In this document: positions 7,224 to 15,047 of the stretch, one piece after another | Layout: every line of letters begins with the position of its first letter | Position numbering within the stretch: position 1 is the first letter of the stretch | From: an uncultured Oscillospiraceae bacterium | GTDB lineage: Bacteria > Bacillota > Clostridia > Oscillospirales > Oscillospiraceae | Length of the DNA: 61,643 nucleotides | Assembly (NCBI GenBank): GCA_947625285.1 | Contig: CANQNS010000011.1 | Location: forward strand, 1-61,643 | Direction of reading: 5' to 3' | Notes under the pieces: model-generated | Told to the model about the DNA's origin: nothing | Database searches by the model: none | What the model saw: only the letters and a program-made list of their open reading frames with translations | Position numbers and translations under genes: made by a program

Positions 7224-7249
7224 GCCCCCGGAGCTCTCGCTCCGGGGGC
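7224..7249. terminator. Hairpin between the convergent MFS and M56 genes
   Basis: A perfect 10-bp GC stem (7224-7233 with 7240-7249) and a 6-base loop between convergent stop codons. It lacks a clear U-tract on either strand, so efficiency is uncertain. Confidence 0.55.
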
Positions 7250-7259
7250 CTGGTTCTGC

Positions 7260-9440
7260 TCATTTCCCCTCGTACAGAAACGCGTCGATGCTCATGGCGG
7301 TATCGCCGGCGTTGCGTACGACGAGCTCCGTGCCGCCGTCCGCCGTCCAACCGTTAGAGCTCGTGATGAAGGCGCCGGCCTCCACGTCCACGGGGTCGCC
7401 CCCCGCGGGGTTTTCCGCCGCGCCGTTCAGGCTCCGCTGGACGATATCGATCCGCCCCCGGTCGTGGGCGCTGACCAGAGACTCATAGGTCCCCGGCGCG
7501 CTGCCCACCGTCACTTCCTCGCCGGGCTGGAGCGTGACGCTCACGGACTGGACGCCGGCCACGTACTCCACCGCCACCGGGACCCGGTACCCATAGGGCC
7601 GGATGTCCAGCAGATGATCCGCCTCCTCCGCCGGGTCCGCCTCGAACACGACGCCCGCGCCGCTTGTCAGGTCCCAGACGTACTGGGGCTTCTGCTCCTC
7701 AATGGCTCCGGGCGTGGGGGTCGGAAGGACCTCCGCCGCCACAGCCCCATCGGACGCTTCCGGCTCGGCGCGGATCAGCTGCTCCTCCGGGAGATCGCCC
7801 TCCTGGTCCAACGCCCACCAGCTCCGCAGGATCTCATTGGCCTTGCTGTCCTCCATGACCCCGGCCTGGACCATGCACTGGAAATAGGCGCGGACGGTCC
7901 GCAGCAGGCCCGCCTGGGTCTGGCTGGGCCCGAAGTCCACCCATCGCTGGCCGGGCTCCAGCTCCACGGAATAGGTCTGGATCGGGATGCTCTCCGGCTC
8001 CTGGGGCCAGTCCTCCGGCGCGCCGCACCACATAAGGGCCTCCAAATCATAGCCCACCACCGTCTTTTCGCTGCCCCCGAACAGATCCCAGTCCATCCCC
8101 AGGGCGATCACCACCTGCCCGCCGCCGGCCACGGTCTTGGAAAGCTTGCCCGTTCCGGCCTCCAGGGCCGCGGCGATGTCCTCATAGGCGGCCAGCACCG
8201 CCGCCGAACGCTCCTCGGTCCAGACTACGTCGGCCGCTACCGTCCCGCTGTCGGGCCTGCTGCCCACAGCCGCGTCCAGCAGGGGCTTTTGCTCCTCTAC
8301 CCAGCGGGCAAAGTCGTCCGGTTTCCACCACTGGATGGACACGTCTAAAAAATGCTTTCCGATATCCTCCGGCTGCAGGGAGAACAGTACGGTCCCCTCG
8401 CCCCAGTCGTAGGGCGCGTTCTCTTCCGCCGGCTCCGCCGCCAGGGCGGAGGTGCCGAACACCGCCGTCACCCCCAGCGTCAGGATCAAACTCAATGCCA
8501 CGGCCCAGGCCGTCAGTTTTCTTGTCTTCATGATCGAAATGATACGCTCCTCCATAGCGTTCGCGCTGAACCAGCTGAACATCGGAGCCGCGGTCCCCCG
8601 GACCTCCGCCATGCGGATCAGGGTCCGGGCGTAGGCCGCCCGCACGTCCCCGGCCATGGACCGGACCACCCGCTCGTCGCAGACCAGCTCCATGTCCCGG
8701 TTGGCCAGCAGGTACATGACCCACACGGCGGGGTTGAACCAGTGCAGGCACGCCGCCACGGTCAGGACCAGCTTTTTCAGCCCGTCCAGCCGCCGGATGT
8801 GGGCGTACTCGTGGGCCAGGATGAACGCCAGCGCGCCTGCGTCCCGCCAGTCGGTGCCGGCCGGCAGCAGGATCACCGGGCGGAGAAGCCCGTAGGTCAC
8901 CGGCGCGTCCACCCGGCCGGACAGCCGCACCGACACCCGCCGGCGCAGGGCCTGGCTCTCCTGCCAGCGGCGGACGAACTCGTCCTCCACCTCCACGGCC
9001 TCCCGGAACCGGCGGCGGCCCGCCAGCCAGCAGGCGGCGAAGTACGCCCCGAAGAGCGCGGCCCCACCGGCCCACAGGACCTCCCGCCAGGGGATGCCGG
9101 CGGCGGGCGCGGCCATATCCCGGTCCGCCGCCGCGCCCGGCGCGGCCTCGCCCGGGGCCGGGACTATTTCTGACCGAGCCGTTTCCGTCTGGGACATGGC
9201 CGGCCCCGCCAGGGCCGGGACCGTCTCCACGGCCTCCGCCACCGCCGTCCCCGCCGGCGACAGCCAGGTATATACGCTCACCGCCGAGGGCACGCTCACC
9301 GGGACCAGCAGCCGCAGCGCGGCCACCGCCCACAACGCCGTGAATGCGGCCTTGGGCAGCCGGTCCGCCGTCAGGGCCCGGATCACGGTGATGACCGCGA
9401 TCATGGCCCCGCCGGCCAGGGACATATCCAGCAGATCCAT
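7260..9440 (-). CDS. BlaR1-like M56 family membrane metalloprotease with non-PBP C-terminal domain
   Basis: 726 residues. N-terminal membrane helices are followed by the zinc-protease motif H210-E-Y-A-H214 and a downstream EL-x-CDE (about 251-256), the usual M56 site. A further helix lies near 309-331. The remaining 390 residues have no SxxK or KTG penicillin-binding motif, so this is not a beta-lactam sensor of the classical BlaR1 kind; they look like an extracellular ligand or stress-sensing region of unknown fold. It follows blaI by 10 bases and should relieve BlaI repression by triggering its cleavage. The signal is unknown. Confidence 0.88.
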   Translation of the reverse strand: MDLLDMSLAGGAMIAVITVIRALTADRLPKAAFTALWAVAALRLLVPVSVPSAVSVYTWLSPAGTAVAEAVETVPALAGPAMSQTETARSEIVPAPGEAAPGAAADRDMAAPAAGIPWREVLWAGGAALFGAYFAACWLAGRRRFREAVEVEDEFVRRWQESQALRRRVSVRLSGRVDAPVTYGLLRPVILLPAGTDWRDAGALAFILAHEYAHIRRLDGLKKLVLTVAACLHWFNPAVWVMYLLANRDMELVCDERVVRSMAGDVRAAYARTLIRMAEVRGTAAPMFSWFSANAMEERIISIMKTRKLTAWAVALSLILTLGVTAVFGTSALAAEPAEENAPYDWGEGTVLFSLQPEDIGKHFLDVSIQWWKPDDFARWVEEQKPLLDAAVGSRPDSGTVAADVVWTEERSAAVLAAYEDIAAALEAGTGKLSKTVAGGGQVVIALGMDWDLFGGSEKTVVGYDLEALMWCGAPEDWPQEPESIPIQTYSVELEPGQRWVDFGPSQTQAGLLRTVRAYFQCMVQAGVMEDSKANEILRSWWALDQEGDLPEEQLIRAEPEASDGAVAAEVLPTPTPGAIEEQKPQYVWDLTSGAGVVFEADPAEEADHLLDIRPYGYRVPVAVEYVAGVQSVSVTLQPGEEVTVGSAPGTYESLVSAHDRGRIDIVQRSLNGAAENPAGGDPVDVEAGAFITSSNGWTADGGTELVVRNAGDTAMSIDAFLYEGK

Positions 9441-9450
9441 CTTTGCTACC

Positions 9451-9810
9451 TCACTCCAGCTCGCCCACGATGTCCCGCAGACGCTGGATCTGGTCCGACG
9501 TGAGCTTCTTCCGGCCCAGCAGCGACGCGAACAGCTTGTCCGCCGAGCCGTCGAACAGCTTGCCGATCAGCTCGTCAGTCTCCGCCTGCTGGACCGTCTG
9601 CTTCTCCACCAGGGCGTGGCACAAAAACTTTGGCTCCCGCCGCTGGATGGCCCCCTTGCCGATGCACCGCTTGATGAGGGTGTAGGTGGTGTTCACGTTC
9701 CAGCCCACCGTCTCCGCCAGCACGTCAGCGATGTGCCGGGCGGTACAGTCGCCCTCCCGCCACAGCACGTCCATGACCTTCAGCTCCGAATCATACAGCT
9801 TGGTATCCAT
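9451..9810 (-). CDS. BlaI/MecI-family transcriptional repressor
   Basis: 119 residues from the preferred ATG at 9810 (MDTKLYDSELKVMDVLW), with AAGGAG eight bases upstream. An in-frame start at 9858 is rejected because it would place promoter and operators inside the coding region. The N-terminal winged helix (SELKVMDVLW, TARHIADVL, NVNTTYTLIKRC) is typical of BlaI; the C-terminal helices mediate dimerisation. It should bind the three ACTAC/GTAGT palindromes upstream and repress itself and the M56 gene until proteolysis. Confidence 0.9.
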   Translation of the reverse strand: MDTKLYDSELKVMDVLWREGDCTARHIADVLAETVGWNVNTTYTLIKRCIGKGAIQRREPKFLCHALVEKQTVQQAETDELIGKLFDGSADKLFASLLGRKKLTSDQIQRLRDIVGELE

Positions 9811-9828
9811 GTTTCTTTCTCCTTGGAT

Positions 9829-9844
9829 TACTACCGCGGTAGTA
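9829..9844. promoter_or_regulatory. BlaI operator O1
   Basis: Perfect 16-bp palindrome TACTACCGCGGTAGTA between the -10 and the RBS of the repressor gene. The half-site ACTAC with a 4-bp centre is the expected architecture for a BlaI-family dimer. Confidence 0.75.
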
Positions 9845-9858
9845 TTGACGTCGACCAT

Positions 9859-9887
9859 ATACTACCACAGTCGTAGAGTGTTGTCAA
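9859..9887 (-). promoter_or_regulatory. Promoter of the BlaI-M56 operon
   Basis: Minus-strand TTGACA (9882-9887), 17 bases, TAGTAT (9859-9864). The -10 lies within operator O2 and the -35 abuts O3. Confidence 0.8.
9860..9875. promoter_or_regulatory. BlaI operator O2
   Basis: TACTACCACAGTCGTA, the same 16-bp layout with one half-site mismatch (TACGAC on the minus strand). It overlaps the -10 hexamer. Confidence 0.65.
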
Positions 9888-9903
9888 TACTACTTTGGTA
9901 GTA
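9888..9903. promoter_or_regulatory. BlaI operator O3
   Basis: TACTACTTTGGTAGTA with perfect half-sites, just upstream of the -35. The three operator centres are 31 and 28 bp apart, near three helical turns, which would favour cooperative binding on one DNA face. Confidence 0.72.
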
Positions 9904-9914
9904 AATTTTAGAAA

Positions 9915-9938
9915 CCCCTCCCTCTACTGAGGGAGGGG
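9915..9938 (-). terminator. Rho-independent terminator after pcrA
   Basis: A 10-bp GC stem (9915-9924 with 9929-9938), followed on the minus strand by TTTCTAAAATTTT. It ends the transcript running leftward from pcrA, after the beta repeat. Confidence 0.7.
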
Positions 9939-9956
9939 TCGGGTCGTTCTATTTGG

Positions 9957-10070
9957 GTATCGGGACCAGCCCTGCAGCATTTCCGCACGCTCGCGGCTCG
10001 CTTCGCGCCCGAAATCGCGTGGCGGAAACGCTGCCGGTTCTGGTCCTCGGCCCTTTGGTGCGCCGCTCGG
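9957..10070. repeat. Structured intergenic repeat, unit beta copy 3, 3' UTR of pcrA
   Basis: Close copy of the beta units at 718-830 and 1098-1190, again placed directly after the stop of a minus-strand gene. Arms around GGGACCAGCC and GGTTCTGGTC pair to close a hairpin of about 90 bases. Confidence 0.7.
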
Positions 10071-10074
10071 ACCG

Positions 10075-12528
10075 TTATTCCTCTATCTTTTTCATATACC
10101 GGGCGGCGGCCTTCAACATGAGCCGTTTCAGTCCCGGACCGTCGAACTGGATCTCCACCAGATGGTCCCCGCCCATGGGGGTCATCTTCACGATGGTGCC
10201 CTTTTTGAACGCGCTGTGCTCCACCCGGTCCCCCACGGCGAAGCTGGGGGCGGGCTGGGCTTTTTTCGGCTGGGGCGGGGCCAGGGTCTTTTTCCGGCTG
10301 CCCTGCCAGTCCCGGACATTGGGGGCCGTCTGCCGGGCGGCGGGCCGGTCGGACCAGGTATACGCCTGCTGGCCCGCGTCCGATCCGGACACGTCGTCAA
10401 AGTCGAACCAGCCGTTGGGTTTCAGGTCCGCATAGGGCCGGTCGATGTGCTCGGAGGGAATCTCGTCCACGAACCGGCTGACCCGGTGGGGGGCCGTCTG
10501 CCCAAAGACCATCCGCTGGCGGGCGCTGGTGATGACCAGCCGCTTTTTCGCACGGGTGATGGCCACATAGGCCAGCCGCCGCTCCTCCTCCATCTGCTCC
10601 GCCTCGCCAATGGCCTGCAGGGACGGGAACACCCCCTCCTCCATGCCCACGATGAACACCGTGGGGAACTCCAAGCCCTTGGCGGAGTGGATAGTCATGA
10701 GGGTGACGGTGTTTTCGTCCATGTCCATGGCCTGCAGGTCCGTGTACAGGCTCACCTCGTCCAGAAAGCCCGCCAGGGTATCGTCCCCGGTCTGGGCCAC
10801 GTGGGTGGCGATGAAGCTCTTCAGCTCCCGGACGTTTTCCAGCTTGTTCAGATTCTCCTCCGAACGGGTCCCCTCCAGCATCCGGGCGTAGCCGGTCTTA
10901 TCCAGCAGCGCGTCGTAAAGCTCCTCCAGCGTCCCGGTATGGGCCAGGACCGACAGCTCGTTCATCATATCCACGAAGCTCTTCAGCTTCTCCGCCGCCC
11001 GGCTCAGCTCCGGGAAGGACCCGGCCATGGACAGCGCCGTGAACAGCGGCAGACCGTTTTGTGCGGCGATGGTCCGGGCCCGCTCCACGGTGGTGGCGCC
11101 GATGCCCCGTGCGGGCACGTTGACGATCCGGCTCAGGCGCAGATCGTCAGCCGGGTCCAGCAGCACGAAGAAGTAGGCCATCAGGTCCTTGATCTCCGCC
11201 CGCTCGAAGAAGGGGTTGCCTTTCACGATCCTGGGGCGGATGCCGTGGCGCAAAAATGCCTGCTCCAAGGCACGGGACTGGGCGTTCAGGCGGTACAGCA
11301 CCGCGTGGTCCCGCAGGTTCTCTCCCCGGTCCACCGCTTGCAGCACCTGACGCACCACGTACTGGGCCTCGTCCTCCTCGTTGTTTGCCACGTACAGGGT
11401 GATCCGATCCCCGGCCCCGGCCTCGGTCCAGAGCTTTTTCCCTTTCCGGCCCTTGTTGTGAGCCACCACCGCGTTGGCCGCGTCCAGGATGTGGCCGGTG
11501 GAGCGGTAGTTCTGCTCCAGACGGATGACCCGGGCCCGGTCGTACTGGTCCTCAAAGGACAGGATATTCTCGATGGTGGCCCCCCGGAAGGCGTAGATGG
11601 ACTGGTCGTCGTCGCCCACCACGCAGATATTCTTGTGGGACCCGGCCAGCATGGTAGCCATCAGGTATTGCAGGTTGTTGGTGTCCTGGTACTCGTCGAT
11701 GAGGATATATCGGAAGCGGCCTTGGTACCAGGCCAGTACATCCGGGTGCTCCCGAAAGACCCGGACGGTGTTGTAGAGCAGATCGTCGAAGTCCATGGCC
11801 CCGGCGTCCTTGAGCCGCTTGGCGTATTCGGTATAGAGCTCCGCCACGCCCTGCATGCGGAAGTCCCCGCTCCTGTCCGCCGACGCCGCGAAAGCGTCCG
11901 GGTCCTGGAGCCGGTTCCGGGCCCGGTCGATGCAGTCCAGCACCCACCGGGGAGGGTATATCTTCTCGTCCTTGTTCTGATCCTTCAGCACCCGCTTCAT
12001 CACCGCCGTTCGGTCGGCGGTGTCGTAGATGGTGAAGCTGCTGGGGTAGCCCAAAAGCTCCGCCTCCTTGCGGAGAATACGCACGCAGGCGGAGTGGAAG
12101 GTCTTGGCCCACACGTCCCTGGCCTTCTCGCCCAGCATGGCGTCCAGCCGGTCCTTCAGCTCCCCGGCGGCCTTGTTGGTGAAGGTGATCGCCATGATCC
12201 GCCAGGGCTCCACCGGCTCGAAGGCGGCGGCCTCCTCCGCCTGCTGCTTCAGGCTGGCGTCTCCCGCTATGTACCGGCGCATGATGTCCAGCTTTTCCTC
12301 ATCCGCGTCCGGGGGAAGCTCCTGGCAGTCGGAGGCGCGGCCGTATTTCATCAGGTTCGCCACCCGGTTTATGAGCACGGTGGTCTTGCCGGACCCGGCC
12401 CCGGCCAAAATAAGGAGCGGTCCCTCCGTAGCCATGACCGCCTCCCGCTGGGCCCCGTTCAGACGGGGAAAATTCAGGGCGATCACCGCCCGCCGGGCTT
12501 CAATGTAGTTTTTCGTAAACGTATCCAT
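10075..12528 (-). CDS. pcrA: ATP-dependent DNA helicase PcrA/UvrD
   Basis: 817 residues from ATG 12528 (MDTFTKNYIEARR). Superfamily 1A helicase motifs appear in order: Walker A GAGSGKT (43-49), motif Ia AITFTNKAA, motif II DEYQDTN, motif III VGDDDQSIYAFRGA, motif IV EQNYRST, motif V TIHSAKGLEF, motif VI VAITRAKKRL. The tail beginning near AVGDRVEH is the Tudor-like C-terminal domain that docks PcrA on RNA polymerase. It unwinds DNA in repair and removes RecA or stalled polymerase. A TTG at 12606 would add 26 atypical residues and is rejected. The ATG lies six bases after an extended -10, so the mRNA may be leaderless. Confidence 0.94.
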   Translation of the reverse strand: MDTFTKNYIEARRAVIALNFPRLNGAQREAVMATEGPLLILAGAGSGKTTVLINRVANLMKYGRASDCQELPPDADEEKLDIMRRYIAGDASLKQQAEEAAAFEPVEPWRIMAITFTNKAAGELKDRLDAMLGEKARDVWAKTFHSACVRILRKEAELLGYPSSFTIYDTADRTAVMKRVLKDQNKDEKIYPPRWVLDCIDRARNRLQDPDAFAASADRSGDFRMQGVAELYTEYAKRLKDAGAMDFDDLLYNTVRVFREHPDVLAWYQGRFRYILIDEYQDTNNLQYLMATMLAGSHKNICVVGDDDQSIYAFRGATIENILSFEDQYDRARVIRLEQNYRSTGHILDAANAVVAHNKGRKGKKLWTEAGAGDRITLYVANNEEDEAQYVVRQVLQAVDRGENLRDHAVLYRLNAQSRALEQAFLRHGIRPRIVKGNPFFERAEIKDLMAYFFVLLDPADDLRLSRIVNVPARGIGATTVERARTIAAQNGLPLFTALSMAGSFPELSRAAEKLKSFVDMMNELSVLAHTGTLEELYDALLDKTGYARMLEGTRSEENLNKLENVRELKSFIATHVAQTGDDTLAGFLDEVSLYTDLQAMDMDENTVTLMTIHSAKGLEFPTVFIVGMEEGVFPSLQAIGEAEQMEEERRLAYVAITRAKKRLVITSARQRMVFGQTAPHRVSRFVDEIPSEHIDRPYADLKPNGWFDFDDVSGSDAGQQAYTWSDRPAARQTAPNVRDWQGSRKKTLAPPQPKKAQPAPSFAVGDRVEHSAFKKGTIVKMTPMGGDHLVEIQFDGPGLKRLMLKAAARYMKKIEE

Positions 12529-12534
12529 GGGAAC

Positions 12535-12543
12535 AGTATACCA
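12535..12543 (-). promoter_or_regulatory. Extended -10 promoter at the pcrA start
   Basis: Minus-strand TGGTATACT is an extended -10 with no clear -35. Six bases separate it from ATG 12528, putting predicted initiation at or next to the start codon, and no Shine-Dalgarno sequence is present. Confidence 0.45.
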
Positions 12544-12623
12544 TAAAACCCTTTGGAAAGGAACCGCCTTTTCCGGCGGTGTTTTTGTATGGTTTATCAC
12601 TTGCAAACGCTGTGCCCGGCTCC

Positions 12624-12816
12624 TATAATGATTATCTGATGGCGAAACGCCGTAAGGCGTTGCGCCGAGCCGCTTTGCGGCTCAGCAAAACAGCCTAGCT
12701 GTTTTGCCAGATATTCATTGCAATGAGCATCGCGCAAATGATCCATGGATCATTTGCCACCAAACGTGTCGTTTGCCGGCGAAAACATTCGTTTTCGCCT
12801 TGCGATGATCATTATA
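12624..12816. repeat. Intergenic multi-hairpin element between pcrA and the MATE gene
   Basis: The 9-base ends TATAATGAT (12624-12632) and ATCATTATA (12808-12816) are inverted repeats enclosing at least seven consecutive hairpins: 12641-12666, 12667-12683 (7 bp), 12685-12707 (10 bp, loop CTA), 12714-12725, a perfect 24-bp palindrome 12734-12757, 12761-12775 (6 bp), and 12778-12799 (9 bp). Almost every base lies in a stem or short loop. No coding potential. Nature unknown: a mobile palindromic repeat or structured RNA. Confidence 0.75.
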
Positions 12817-12854
12817 ATGAGCCTTGAAAAACGGCGCGAAAGGAGGCGGCGGGC

Positions 12855-14183
12855 GTGTTTACGAAAAAAGAGCTGACCGCGCTGCTGTGGCCTCTGATCG
12901 TGGAGCAGGTCCTCACCGGGCTCATGGGCGTGGCGGACACGTTCATGGTCTCCAACGTGGGGGAGGCCGCCGTGTCCGGGGTGGCGCTGGTGGACTCGGT
13001 GAATATGCTGGTGTTCTACTTCTTCAGCGCGCTGGCCGCCGGCGGCACCATCGTCTGCTCCCAGTATATCGGCAGCGGGGACCGGGCCGACGCCAACAAG
13101 GCCGCCATGCAGGTGCTGAGTATGTCCCTGGTGCTGGCGACGGTCTCCGGCGCGCTGCTGGCCGCGCTTCGCAAGCCCCTTTTGCGGCTCATTTTCGGCT
13201 CCGTGGAGGCGGCGGTCATGGACGCCGCCACCGTGTATATGCTGGTGACGGCCCTGAGCTATCCCTTCCTGGCCCTGTACACCGCCAGCGCGGCCCTGTT
13301 CCGGGCCGCCGGGGACTCCCGCCGGCCCATGATCGTGGCCGCGGCGGCGGACGCGCTGAACGTGGCGGGCAACGCCCTGCTGATCTTCCGCTGCGGCATG
13401 GGCGTGCTGGGGGCGGCCCTGGCTACCCTGGCAAGCCGCATCCTCAGCGCGGCGGTCATGCTCTGGTTCCAGTCCCGGCCCGGACAGGTGATCTCCCTGG
13501 GCGGCCGGCGGTCCTTTCTGCCCGACGGACCCATGCTCCGGCGCATCACCCGGGTGGGCATCCCCTCCGCCATTGAAAACGGCATGTTCCAGTTCGGTAA
13601 GCTGGTGGTCCAGTCCACGGTCTCCGTGCTGGGCACCACCGCCATCGCCGCCCAGTCCATCATCGCCATTCTGGACTCCTTCGTGGGTATGCCCGGCCAG
13701 GCCATCGGCATCGGCCTCGTCACCGTGGCGGGCCAGTGCATGGGCCGGGGCCGGCCCGACGAGGCCCGGCGGTACATGGGCCTGTTCACCAGGATATCCA
13801 CCGTGGTGGTGACGGTGGTGGGGGTCGGCCTGGCTCTGGCCACGCCCCTCATCACCCGGTTCACGGCCCTGTCCCCCGCCGGGCGGGAGCTGGTGACGGA
13901 GATCACCTGGTTCATCACCGTCTGCCGCATCGTCCTGTGGCCCGGAGCCTTCACCCTGCCCAACGGCCTGCGGGCCGCCGGGGACGTGGCCTATACCATG
14001 TACGTGGGCTCGGCTACCATGTGGCTTTTCCGGGTAGTCCTCTCCTGGTGCCTGTGCCGGTACACCCCGGTGGGCCTGTGGGGCGTGTGGATCGGCTGGT
14101 GTACGGACTGGCTCTTCCGGGCCGTACTCTTCTACCGCCGCTACCGGGGCCACCGATGGGAGCAGTTCGAGGTATTGCGATAA
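12855..14183 (+). CDS. MATE family multidrug/sodium antiporter (first copy)
   Basis: 442 residues with 12 predicted membrane helices in two similar halves, the MatE layout. The N-terminal LIVEQVLTGLMGVADTFMVS is typical of DinF/NorM-like clostridial members. It should export cationic drugs or metabolites using Na+ or H+. GTG start at 12855 with AGGAGG eight bases upstream; alternative frames through the gene are shadows. A terminator follows at 14194-14226. Substrate unknown. Confidence 0.9.
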   Translation: MFTKKELTALLWPLIVEQVLTGLMGVADTFMVSNVGEAAVSGVALVDSVNMLVFYFFSALAAGGTIVCSQYIGSGDRADANKAAMQVLSMSLVLATVSGALLAALRKPLLRLIFGSVEAAVMDAATVYMLVTALSYPFLALYTASAALFRAAGDSRRPMIVAAAADALNVAGNALLIFRCGMGVLGAALATLASRILSAAVMLWFQSRPGQVISLGGRRSFLPDGPMLRRITRVGIPSAIENGMFQFGKLVVQSTVSVLGTTAIAAQSIIAILDSFVGMPGQAIGIGLVTVAGQCMGRGRPDEARRYMGLFTRISTVVVTVVGVGLALATPLITRFTALSPAGRELVTEITWFITVCRIVLWPGAFTLPNGLRAAGDVAYTMYVGSATMWLFRVVLSWCLCRYTPVGLWGVWIGWCTDWLFRAVLFYRRYRGHRWEQFEVLR

Positions 14184-14193
14184 AACAGAACGA

Positions 14194-14226
14194 CCGCCTG
14201 CCGTATACTGTCCCGGCAGGCGGCCT
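14194..14226 (+). terminator. Terminator after the first MATE gene
   Basis: 10-bp stem (14194-14203 with 14214-14223) followed by CCTTTTC, between convergent MATE and rsmG genes. Confidence 0.6.
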
Positions 14227-14237
14227 TTTCGCCTCTC

Positions 14238-14945
14238 TCACCCCAGCAGGGGCTTTTTCGTTATCTGGGCCCAGCGGCGGGGGTACTGGGGCGGGGTGGG
14301 CTTCACCTTCTCCACCACCACCACCGCGTGGACCGTGTCCGTGCCGGGCACGGTGTAGCGGCATATCCGGCGCGCCCGGCCCCCCAGGGTCCGTATGGCG
14401 AAGTCCGCCCTGGCCGCTTCCTGGTCGCAGTCGTCCTTTTTCATAGCCAGAAACAGCCCGCCCACCTTCACCAGCGGCAGACACAGCTCCGCCAGCAGAT
14501 GCAGCTCCGCCACCGCCCGGCTCACCACGACGTCGAAGCTCTCACGCTCGTCCCGCATCTCCTCCGCCCGGGCCCACAGGCACGTCACGTCCTCCAGCCC
14601 CAGCGCGGCGCAGCTCTGGCGGACGAAATCCATCTTCTTGCCCACGCTGTCCACGCAGGTGAGCCGGATGTCCGGCCGCAGGATACGCAGCGGCACACCG
14701 GGAAAGCCCGCCCCGGAGCCCACGTCCGCCACCGCCGGATGCCCGGAAAAGTCCGCCAGGCCCAGCAGGGCCGCGCTGTCCAAAAAGTGCAGCCGGGCCG
14801 CGCCGGCGGCGTCCCGGATGGCCGTCAGGTTGGTGGTCTCGTTGGCCTGCAAAAGCCGTGCGCCATAGGCCGCCAGGGTCCCGATCTGTTCCTCCGTGGC
14901 CGGCACGCCCAGCTCCCGCAGGCCCTCCCGGATGATCTTTTCCAT
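14238..14945 (-). CDS. rsmG: 16S rRNA (guanine527-N7)-methyltransferase RsmG
   Basis: 235 residues, full family length. The SAM-binding motif VADVGSGAGFPGVPL (near 73-87) and the following DSVGKKMDFV segment identify RsmG (GidB). It methylates G527 of 16S rRNA in the 530 loop; loss in other bacteria gives low-level streptomycin resistance. RBS AAGGAG sits eight bases before ATG 14945 and directly follows a 28-bp palindrome with a U-run. In many Bacillota rsmG neighbours mnmG, but not here. Confidence 0.93.
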   Translation of the reverse strand: MEKIIREGLRELGVPATEEQIGTLAAYGARLLQANETTNLTAIRDAAGAARLHFLDSAALLGLADFSGHPAVADVGSGAGFPGVPLRILRPDIRLTCVDSVGKKMDFVRQSCAALGLEDVTCLWARAEEMRDERESFDVVVSRAVAELHLLAELCLPLVKVGGLFLAMKKDDCDQEAARADFAIRTLGGRARRICRYTVPGTDTVHAVVVVEKVKPTPPQYPRRWAQITKKPLLG

Positions 14946-14958
14946 ACGTTTCTCCTTG

Positions 14959-14988
14959 AAAAAGGACGCGCCGGCCGGCGCGTCCTTT
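14959..14988 (-). terminator. 28-bp perfect palindrome with U-run just upstream of rsmG (terminator or attenuator)
   Basis: 14961-14988 is a perfect palindrome centred on GGCCGGCC, and transcription leftward ends it in TTTTTC. It lies between the SleB-like gene and rsmG but downstream of a good promoter at 15019-15047, so it may terminate the former or attenuate the latter. Confidence 0.65.
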
Positions 14989-15018
14989 CCGTCTGTTCAT
15001 TTGTCACGCCTTGGGGCC

Positions 15019-15047
15019 AGTATACCATAGGCCCCGGAGCCTTTCAA
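15019..15047 (-). promoter_or_regulatory. Promoter upstream of rsmG
   Basis: Minus-strand TTGAAA (15042-15047), 17 bases, TATACT (15019-15024) in a TGGTATACT extended context. It overlaps the end of the SleB-like gene. Confidence 0.6.

Noticed and set aside
10162-12546. Long plus-strand open frame opposite pcrA
   Set aside because: Shadow of a conserved helicase gene in GC-rich DNA.
12529-12606. Upstream TTG start extending PcrA by 26 residues
   Set aside because: The added residues do not resemble PcrA N-termini, the TTG has no RBS, and a promoter -10 lies inside the extension.
12624-12816. CRISPR array
   Set aside because: Stems differ in sequence and length from one another; there are no identical direct repeats with uniform spacers and no cas genes.
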